In this document: piece after piece, positions 54,597-62,063 of the stretch
Layout of the letters: every line of letters starts with the position of its first letter
How positions within the stretch are numbered: position 1 is the first letter of the stretch
Assembly (NCBI GenBank): GCA_903863035.1
Contig: CAIPAT010000246.1
Coordinates: 1 to 64,000, forward strand
DNA: 64,000 nt
Direction of reading: 5' to 3'
Origin: an uncultured Lentisphaeria bacterium
Lineage (GTDB): Bacteria > Verrucomicrobiota > Lentisphaeria > Victivallales > Victivallaceae
Notes under the pieces: model-generated
Databases searched by the model: none
Told to the model about the DNA's origin: nothing
What the model saw: the letters and a program-made list of their open reading frames with translations, nothing else
Translations under genes and position numbers: made by a program

Positions 54597-57311
54597 ATGA
54601 CATATAAAAGAATTTATATCGCAGTAGGCTCGACCGCCATCGAGGGGATGAAGCATTTTATTTCGAGACTGATGGAGGAAAATATATATAACAATTGTGA
54701 GTCTTATTTTCTTGGAATTGACTCAAATATTAATTTTCTTGAAACACTCCAGACTCTTGATTCACACCGGGACAAAGTTGAGACTATAGGCTTGACCCTT
54801 TCGTCTGAAGATTACACTTCAAGATTTGTCAGGGCTATTCATCCGAGCTGGCCCAAGTCAATTGCCGGCGCCGGAGTCGGCGGTGACAGGCGCTTGAGTT
54901 TTACCTCGCTGAACTGGAATAGCCGTTTGACAGAGATATTCGAAAACCTGATTCAGGATTCTGAGGTATATCTTATCGGCTCCGCGTTCGGCGGAACTTC
55001 GACCGGCGTATTCTGGAATATCTCTCATTTCATCAGAGAACAGATTTCGGCTATCACCAAGAAATACAAATGGGAAAGAGAGCCTTTATTCAATTCATTG
55101 CTTCTCTTCCCGAAATCTCAGCGGTTTGGAGACAAGAGCTACCCGTTAGGCAGGAATATATGCGCCTTTCTTAAAGAAATGCAAACCCAGGTGTGGAACA
55201 GGCGGCTAGTTGAAGAGTGTAAGGGTAAACTGATATTTAAAAGCATCAATTATCCGGCACTTACGAAAGACAGCTTTGTTCCTCTTGTTCATGACTATGC
55301 TGAAGGACGGGCAAAAACAAAAGTTCCGCTTGATACGATTTATTTGATCCCGACCCCGCTTAAAGATAAAAGCTATCAGAAAGAGGCCATAACAGAAGTT
55401 CTGCTTATTCTTTCGGTGCACGGCATTGCTTCAAAAGTCCCGGGTTTTGCCGTTGATCTTTCAACAGACAAACGTGCTATTTCCAAGGATGAAAAGTTTT
55501 TTGGCTGTTTCAACATCGTTATTGCCAAAAATGCGAAAAATACAGCTATCAAAAAATTTGCCTACGAACTGCTGAAAATACGCTGGGATGCATTTCAAAA
55601 CAGCGTCTCGATCGGCGATGATTATGAATGGATTTCGAAATTCATATTAAAGTTGATGGAAACAGAAAAAGATGATGCCAGCAAGAATGTCCTTTTAGAG
55701 CGCAATAAAGAAATTAAGGCAGATTACTTTAAGCGGAACATAACAGAACTTCGTAATGAACTGCCTAAAATTATGTCAGATTTGGAAAAACTTGCAGATG
55801 CCTGCCCGTATAAATGGCCGTCTGCAGATGAACTGATAGAAGAACTTGCTGAAGGTATTTCAGATTCAGACGCTCCTAACAGTCTTTCGCTTGACGGTAT
55901 ATGCCAGGCCTATAACAGCAAAATTGAACACATCAATAAAATGTCAGGGGCAACAGACAGCATTAAGATGAAAATGACCGAGCTTGCTGAAAAGGCTTCA
56001 AAAATTATCAATCGCAGGAAAGTGTCTAAAATTGCACAAGTGTTGAATGAAACCAGGATCGTTCAAAAAGAGGTCGAAGAAAAACTCGCATCCGGATTAT
56101 CTCAAATACTTGACATATATATTGACGGATGCAGGTGCAAGGCCACTGTCCAGCTTGGAAAACTTACAAGGCCGCTAAAGGTTGAGGAGTTTTATTCTGC
56201 TCCCGGATTCCAGAAGATCACGCAGATCATCAATGAAAAACTGGTCGTCAGCGCCGGTTCGCACGCCGAATTCATTTATGAAGATGCCGGAAGGAATAAT
56301 GACGCCAATCTCAAAATCCTGGACACGAGTAAAATCAAATTTAACAAGCCGATTATAAAGGCCTTGTCAGCCGAGCTGCCTGAATTCGACGCTATTTTTG
56401 GGGAATTTGAGGGGAACTCGATTGGGGCAATAAATAAAGTAGCTTCAGATAGAGGCGCCGCAAATCCTTTAAATGATATGAAGACTAATTTGTCCCTCAG
56501 AGATTTGACCTCGTATATTCCGGCCTTTTCAATTATTGAGACCAGGTCTTATGATCTTTCTTTCTTCATACAAAATGGCGCGGCACAGAATGCTGATGGT
56601 ACTCCAATCACAATAGGAGATCTAAATGCCAAATTCCCGTCTTTCAACAGGCATATAGATCCTGGATACCAGAATCCGATAGACAGATTTCAGAGAGATA
56701 ATCCTAACTGGCGTATCAAGGTGGCTGCGAGTGCGCCGGAACTGTCGGGTATATGGATGGGGACGCTCACGCTTGACAGCAGCATATCCGAAATCATCTC
56801 TCAATTGTACGATAAGGAAATCGCAAGAACCTGGGCCAACGATGCCGCGGATGACGAAAGGACTGACCAGTACAGGCTTTTTACTTTAAAACAGTCACTT
56901 TTAACCGGTGTAATTCTTGGCGTTATCGAAGAGAAAATGCAGGATGAAATGATGCACGGCAAAAAAGGCCTGGACGCAATCAATAAATTGACCGTGACTA
57001 TTTTAAAAACTGGTGATGACTGTTTTAAGCTGGAGCCGGTCAGACCGCGGGATATTTTTGCATCCGGAGCCGACGGCATAAGAATGACATCTTGCAAGGT
57101 GCAATGGCTGCGGGAGCTGTTTCAGTGGTACGGCACTTCATTCGAGTCAGACTTTGACGCAAAGGGTGCCGACAGACTTGGCGGTCTGCTTATGGCGGAA
57201 AACAGTATCTTCGACAATATAGGCTTCGGAATTCCTGAAAATATACTTAACGGGCTCAAGGAGCTTTCATCAAAACTCAAAGAAAGAGTCAAGATTGAGT
57301 TAGAGGATTGA
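54597..57311 (+). CDS. tubulin/FtsZ-like GTPase, 904 residues
   Basis: The N-terminal region reads like a tubulin-fold nucleotide site in the right order. It has YIAVGSTAIEG (5-16), FLGIDSN (38-44, like FtsZ T2 NTDxQ), GAGVGGDR (91-98, T3) and the G-box GSAFGGTSTGVFWNI (128-142, replacing GGGTGTG). This matches the Tubulin_2 (tubulin-like) family better than FtsZ. The rest is long, helical and charged (about 330-600), then mixed, with a Trp/Leu-rich end. It probably polymerises or assembles with GTP; this is inference. It is 18 bp after the membrane gene and just upstream of an actin-fold gene. Confidence 0.78.
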   Translation: MTYKRIYIAVGSTAIEGMKHFISRLMEENIYNNCESYFLGIDSNINFLETLQTLDSHRDKVETIGLTLSSEDYTSRFVRAIHPSWPKSIAGAGVGGDRRLSFTSLNWNSRLTEIFENLIQDSEVYLIGSAFGGTSTGVFWNISHFIREQISAITKKYKWEREPLFNSLLLFPKSQRFGDKSYPLGRNICAFLKEMQTQVWNRRLVEECKGKLIFKSINYPALTKDSFVPLVHDYAEGRAKTKVPLDTIYLIPTPLKDKSYQKEAITEVLLILSVHGIASKVPGFAVDLSTDKRAISKDEKFFGCFNIVIAKNAKNTAIKKFAYELLKIRWDAFQNSVSIGDDYEWISKFILKLMETEKDDASKNVLLERNKEIKADYFKRNITELRNELPKIMSDLEKLADACPYKWPSADELIEELAEGISDSDAPNSLSLDGICQAYNSKIEHINKMSGATDSIKMKMTELAEKASKIINRRKVSKIAQVLNETRIVQKEVEEKLASGLSQILDIYIDGCRCKATVQLGKLTRPLKVEEFYSAPGFQKITQIINEKLVVSAGSHAEFIYEDAGRNNDANLKILDTSKIKFNKPIIKALSAELPEFDAIFGEFEGNSIGAINKVASDRGAANPLNDMKTNLSLRDLTSYIPAFSIIETRSYDLSFFIQNGAAQNADGTPITIGDLNAKFPSFNRHIDPGYQNPIDRFQRDNPNWRIKVAASAPELSGIWMGTLTLDSSISEIISQLYDKEIARTWANDAADDERTDQYRLFTLKQSLLTGVILGVIEEKMQDEMMHGKKGLDAINKLTVTILKTGDDCFKLEPVRPRDIFASGADGIRMTSCKVQWLRELFQWYGTSFESDFDAKGADRLGGLLMAENSIFDNIGFGIPENILNGLKELSSKLKERVKIELED

Positions 57312-57315
57312 ACCG

Positions 57316-57714
57316 ATGTGTATTTTGAACAATCGTGAAGTTTTTTTTAATCTTTCCAAGATTTCAGCAATCGAACTTCGCGAAAAGCTCAAGGTCTTTG
57401 CCGGATTGAAATATGAGAATAAGCCTAGAATGCTTCAGCAGGAAAATGTATATAGAACTGTTCTTAGCATTATCGAGAACCGCGAAGGAGATCTCATAGC
57501 TGAAATCAAGTTTAACCTTAATGATCAGGGAACTGTGCGGCGCATTAATGAATGGCTTGATGATTTAAGAGTGAACGGGATAGCTCATCCGGAACTATGG
57601 ACTGTTTGTGCAAGATATCTTATGAGAGCTCTCAGGGGCGAATTAAAGGATGGCAGACAGGAATATCCGAGCCACCTGGAATCCAAGAAAAGACTGATGG
57701 AATATATTTGCTGA
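57316..57714 (+). CDS. small protein of tubulin-like/SrfB-like locus
   Basis: The 132-residue, mainly helical soluble protein starts four bases after the tubulin-like gene's stop, with GAGG upstream. Visible motifs are SAIELREKLKVFAGLKYENKPRML, GTVRRINEWLDDLRVNGIAHPELW and SKKRLMEYIC. It has no membrane helix and no family I recognise. Its tight position between the two nucleotide-binding proteins suggests it bridges or regulates them. Confidence 0.65.
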   Translation: MCILNNREVFFNLSKISAIELREKLKVFAGLKYENKPRMLQQENVYRTVLSIIENREGDLIAEIKFNLNDQGTVRRINEWLDDLRVNGIAHPELWTVCARYLMRALRGELKDGRQEYPSHLESKKRLMEYIC

Positions 57715-57733
57715 ATAATATGATGAGGCCGAA

Positions 57734-60196
57734 ATGACCTATGAATATGTTGGAGACCGTATAGAGATTGCGTTATTCCCCAACACCGGGATGTTTGACG
57801 TAAATTTCAGTATTTCACTTGAATCGCTCTATAAACTTGGTTATAGGAAGGACACTGAGTATGAGTTTGATATAAAACTCTATGATACCAATGAAAATCC
57901 GGCTCACCAATTTTACTTCTGTGAAACCAAATATGATAGCACAGAGAAAAAAATTATCGGCAAGATGACCATTGACACAAGATTTTTCCCGAAGGAATGG
58001 GCGTCCGGCGAGCATCTTAATATCGCCTTCAAGCAGAAAGATACTGATGAATACGGTCCGGTTATAAAACTTTTCTCTTTACTCAGCCTCAAGGATAATA
58101 CCGTTATTGATGCCTGCCTGATTTTAGATCTGGGCAACACCCGCAGTTTTGCGCTGCTGGTGGATGACATATCCCAGCGTGTGCAGAATACCGCATTCAA
58201 AGTACATAAATTGTCTTTACAATCCTATTCAAGGTTTTCCTCCACCCCTGAAACCGGGGCTTGTGACAGCATGCTGTCGCTCGAGTCGCCGCACAGGTTT
58301 CATGAAAAGAGGGAAATAACCAACGGCAAGCCAACATCATTTATCAGAATAGGTACAGAGGCAAAACGAATCCATCGGAATCTGATCGAAGATAATCGGC
58401 AGGGCAGATATTCATTAAGCTCGCCTAAAAGATATTTCTGGCAGGACGATGATGAATTTATCGGCTGGAAATGCGCAATGCCGGAATCAGGAGGCAAGTC
58501 TGAGATGCTGGCCTGCCCTCTGGCCGATGCACTGAGTGAAGAATTGAGAGTTCAACCGGCAAAACTGCCTCGCTCCGCGTTGCTTTCCGCTATGTTGCTG
58601 GAATTCATTGAACAGGCTGAAAACTATCTCAACAGCCCGGACTTTTTCATGGTCTCCGGGATTATGGGCAGAAGGAAAATATCAAGGGTATGCGTTACTT
58701 ATCCCACCGCCTGGGCCGAAAATGAACTCGGCCTGTATAAGCGGAAATTGCTCGCGGGACTGGAGGCGTACGCCGAAATCAATTCTTCAACAGTTCCGGC
58801 GCTTGATGTGGAATGTGACGAGGCCACTGCGGTCATGCTTGCCTATGTGTTCAGCGAAGTTCGCAAATATGGTAATATTGGCGAGAACTGGATCAAATAT
58901 GTCGGAAGAGTCCCTCAGCAAAGTGCGCCCATCGCAAGGATTGCAGCGATCGACATTGGAGGCGGAACCAGCGATCTTGTCATTGCTGAAGTTTTCGATG
59001 ACATGGTCGGGCAGGGAGTGAATTTAAATATAAGCAGGGTTTTCAGAGATGGTGTAAACAAGGCTGGAGACGAGTTTGTCCGGCGGTTGATCAAGGATAT
59101 TGCCTTGCCGCAAATTCAAGATAAAATATTCACAGTTCCCGGTAAGGAGAACAATATTGTTCTTCAGGTTTTTAATAAATTCTTTTCCGGAAGTGATACG
59201 GAAATGGGTCGCCGCTCTTCCGAACTTAAGAATCTTTGGGTTCCTGTTGCTTTGGAAATTATTTCAACATTGAGTAAAAATGAAGCAAATAATAATGGGA
59301 ACATTGACGATATTACATTTTCGCTCAGTGAGGATTTAGTCAATGAACTCAGTAAATTTATCAAGGAAAAATTAACCCCGAAACTGAAAGCTTCCGGTGT
59401 TGCCAACGTTACCAATATGCTGGAAAGCATAAATAGTGATTTCGAATTGAAATTCAAAAAGGCTGATATCGTCGATATCGTCGGAGATATTTTCGCTGAA
59501 ATTGCGGATCGCTTTTGCTCTGCGATATCCGCTTTCGACTGCGACATTGTACTTTTTGCCGGTAAAACTTCTGAATTGAAAATGATATGTGATATTTTTA
59601 AAAAATCAATCGACCTGCCGGATGAAAAATTCGTACCATTATTCAACTACAGAGTGGGTGACTGGTGCAATATTGCCGAGGACGGGGTTATCCGCGATAC
59701 CAAGATGATCACGGTTCTCGGCGCTACATTATATACGCTGGCAATGGCCGGGGCCGCTGTAATCGGAATCCCTTTCCTGATAACGATAAGAAAAGGCGCG
59801 GTCGTGGCAAGAGATTTTTACTGGGGGGTTGTAACGTTAGGCAACCCCAGATTCAGGAACTCCGCTGCTATTTTCACCCCCCAGCTTTTTGAAAATAAAG
59901 TTACTTTTACCGGAACTCCTATCCTCATTGCGCGCAGGGCATTTGAATCAGAGCAAGTCTCTGCCGACTTGTCCTATGAAATACGATTGAAGCCTGAATT
60001 CAGAAGACCACTCAGAAAGGCAACGATAACTCTCCGGAAGGATGTACAGTTTGACAATTCAGTCCATATTCATATAGAGGCAGTCGAAGGTGAGTACATT
60101 GACGGACAGAGGCTGATGGTGGAGCACGTTGAAATCAGACACAGAATTATGTTCGAGAATGAATTTTTCGTTGAATCCGGCAATATTAATTCTTGA
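57734..60196 (+). CDS. SrfB-like actin/Hsp70-fold ATPase
   Basis: 820 residues. A ~120-residue beta-rich N-terminal domain precedes an actin/Hsp70-type ATPase core. Phosphate-1 loop is LILDLGNTRSFALLV (129-143), phosphate-2 loop is AAIDIGGGTSDLVIAEV (404-420), and the adenosine motif is DIVLFAGKTSELKMI near 604-618. SSPKRYFW at 229-236 and the core layout recall SrfB, a Salmonella virulence-associated protein of unknown mechanism. A C-terminal beta-rich domain ends in IRHRIMFENEFFV. GAGG lies before the ATG. It is encoded right after a tubulin-like protein, so the pair may form a two-NTPase machine. Confidence 0.78.
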   Translation: MTYEYVGDRIEIALFPNTGMFDVNFSISLESLYKLGYRKDTEYEFDIKLYDTNENPAHQFYFCETKYDSTEKKIIGKMTIDTRFFPKEWASGEHLNIAFKQKDTDEYGPVIKLFSLLSLKDNTVIDACLILDLGNTRSFALLVDDISQRVQNTAFKVHKLSLQSYSRFSSTPETGACDSMLSLESPHRFHEKREITNGKPTSFIRIGTEAKRIHRNLIEDNRQGRYSLSSPKRYFWQDDDEFIGWKCAMPESGGKSEMLACPLADALSEELRVQPAKLPRSALLSAMLLEFIEQAENYLNSPDFFMVSGIMGRRKISRVCVTYPTAWAENELGLYKRKLLAGLEAYAEINSSTVPALDVECDEATAVMLAYVFSEVRKYGNIGENWIKYVGRVPQQSAPIARIAAIDIGGGTSDLVIAEVFDDMVGQGVNLNISRVFRDGVNKAGDEFVRRLIKDIALPQIQDKIFTVPGKENNIVLQVFNKFFSGSDTEMGRRSSELKNLWVPVALEIISTLSKNEANNNGNIDDITFSLSEDLVNELSKFIKEKLTPKLKASGVANVTNMLESINSDFELKFKKADIVDIVGDIFAEIADRFCSAISAFDCDIVLFAGKTSELKMICDIFKKSIDLPDEKFVPLFNYRVGDWCNIAEDGVIRDTKMITVLGATLYTLAMAGAAVIGIPFLITIRKGAVVARDFYWGVVTLGNPRFRNSAAIFTPQLFENKVTFTGTPILIARRAFESEQVSADLSYEIRLKPEFRRPLRKATITLRKDVQFDNSVHIHIEAVEGEYIDGQRLMVEHVEIRHRIMFENEFFVESGNINS

Positions 60197-60210
60197 TTGA
60201 AAGGAGAAAA

Positions 60211-62055
60211 ATGAAAACCGTAATGGACTCGAATGCTTTTATAAAATGCAAAAAGGCTTTGATGATACTGCTTATTTTTGTTTTTTCGGCAGGGCAGGAC
60301 TGTGTCGGGCAGAATTTTCCGGCTAAGACTCAAAAAAATGCGGGGCAAGCAACTCTACCTGAAGTGAATACAAAACTCGATAATATAGAGCAATCAATAA
60401 GAAGCTTTAGGGAAGATATAGAAATAATAAAAAATGCCTTGCCTGATACCCTTGCCATAAGAAACCTTGTGAGTCAGTCTAGTAAATCTATTGAAGAGTT
60501 GAAAGCTTCCGTGGAGCAATTGAAAACATCTCTTAGCAGTAAAGACGGCGAAAATACCAAAGGAACTCAAACTCAATTAAAAACCAACTCTCCGGATCAA
60601 TCAATAAGCTTTGCAGATCAACCAATAATAATGGGGCTGCCGCTCTGGTTAACAGTAACGTTCATTGGGGCAATTCTGATTGTCATTGTCCTGTTGCTGA
60701 TCTGGCTTATTTGCTTTAAAGAAAATCCATGTTCAGCTAAGTTGATTAAAGAAATAGCAGCCGTAAAAGATTTAATTGAGAGGCAAAAAAATAGTTTGAT
60801 ACAAGATATCAGCAGATCAATTGAACACTATACGAAAACTTCAGGTAAAACGATCATCGACTCGATTTTAAGCGATTCTGGGGAATTATTGAAATCGATA
60901 AAAAATACGGCGCTTGTTTTAGACGCGGTTAAAAGTGAATTGAATGATGAGAAACTAAGATTGCTTGAGCAATTCGAATCGTTAAATAATAATCTTGACT
61001 ACTCAATTAAAAAATCTATCGAATCGTATTATGCTCCCGGAGAAGTTGACGCAATTTATAAGCATCTGGCATGTCACGGCCTTACAGCAATAAAATCTGG
61101 AAATATCGAATTTGCGGAAGACAGTTTAGTTTCTGATGTCTCAACTGAACAACCGAGCAATGCGGTTTTAATTCCTAACCTGGTTCCATTCTCCCTCCAT
61201 CTGGTAAATTACCTGATACAAATGAATAATAAACTGGAGGGTTTTACAAAACTTGAAACGGAACTTGAAACAAAAAATCTCGAATATAAAGAAAAATACC
61301 AAACAGTTACTTCGGCAATTGCGAATCTCGACGAACGGTTTAGCCAGCTCAGTAACCTGAACAAAGAGCTGCCCGCTCTTATCGAATCTAAAGTTGAAGA
61401 TATTGTCAGGTTAACGGCAGAAAAGGCAGAAATAGAATCCGACAAATTATTACTGGGCAATGAACTCGCGCAGGCGAATGCGCAACTTAATTTTGTTGAC
61501 GAATTAAAGGAAAAACTGGAAAGTGAAATCTCCGCAACAAAGGATTTGACATCCCAGAAGACAGATATGGCGAAGAAAATTGAAGGATTGGAAAAAGACC
61601 TTAAAGTCACGGCAGAGGAAAATGCGAGATTAAATGAATTGAAAGTAATTATGCCTGACTACGAAGAAGGCCTGGCATTTTTTGGGAAACTGTTCGAAGA
61701 TGATTGGAAACGGGATATTTTACTCTCATTTCTGCTGCTGCAATCAGAGGCAAAGAATAAGAGTGACAGTATAAGGGCAACCTTTTCCAGACTTGACGAT
61801 GCGATATATGACACATATTCAGATAATCCGTCCAGACTTAAGGCTGTTAGACATGTGATGCAGAAAAAACTAAATGAGGAAATCCTGGACGGGAAATACC
61901 AGATTCAGTGGCCGCAGTCCGGAGATGAACTCAACGAGAGAATTCACAGTGCTGAGACTTTTTCAGGCAACAGGATAAAAATAGCCAAGACCGCGATAGT
62001 AAAAGATGCCAATGGGACACTTATTACAAAGTCAAAAGTGATAACTGAAGTCTGA
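60211..62055 (+). CDS. coiled-coil membrane protein
   Basis: 614 residues. A signal-like helix (ALMILLIFVFSAGQ) is followed by a ~110-residue segment with an EVNTKLDNIEQSIRSFREDIEIIKN coiled coil. A strong membrane helix lies at about 142-168 (WLTVTFIGAILIVIVLLLIWLICF). A long cytoplasmic part follows, dominated by heptad coiled coils (KLETELETKNLEYKEKYQ, AEIESDKLLLGNELAQAN). A folded C-terminal part holds LFEDDWKRDILLSFLLLQ. ATG at 60211 has AAGGAG; a TTG at 60193 is less likely. It may tether the NTPases to the membrane. Confidence 0.72.
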   Translation: MKTVMDSNAFIKCKKALMILLIFVFSAGQDCVGQNFPAKTQKNAGQATLPEVNTKLDNIEQSIRSFREDIEIIKNALPDTLAIRNLVSQSSKSIEELKASVEQLKTSLSSKDGENTKGTQTQLKTNSPDQSISFADQPIIMGLPLWLTVTFIGAILIVIVLLLIWLICFKENPCSAKLIKEIAAVKDLIERQKNSLIQDISRSIEHYTKTSGKTIIDSILSDSGELLKSIKNTALVLDAVKSELNDEKLRLLEQFESLNNNLDYSIKKSIESYYAPGEVDAIYKHLACHGLTAIKSGNIEFAEDSLVSDVSTEQPSNAVLIPNLVPFSLHLVNYLIQMNNKLEGFTKLETELETKNLEYKEKYQTVTSAIANLDERFSQLSNLNKELPALIESKVEDIVRLTAEKAEIESDKLLLGNELAQANAQLNFVDELKEKLESEISATKDLTSQKTDMAKKIEGLEKDLKVTAEENARLNELKVIMPDYEEGLAFFGKLFEDDWKRDILLSFLLLQSEAKNKSDSIRATFSRLDDAIYDTYSDNPSRLKAVRHVMQKKLNEEILDGKYQIQWPQSGDELNERIHSAETFSGNRIKIAKTAIVKDANGTLITKSKVITEV

Positions 62056-62063
62056 ACCCAATT

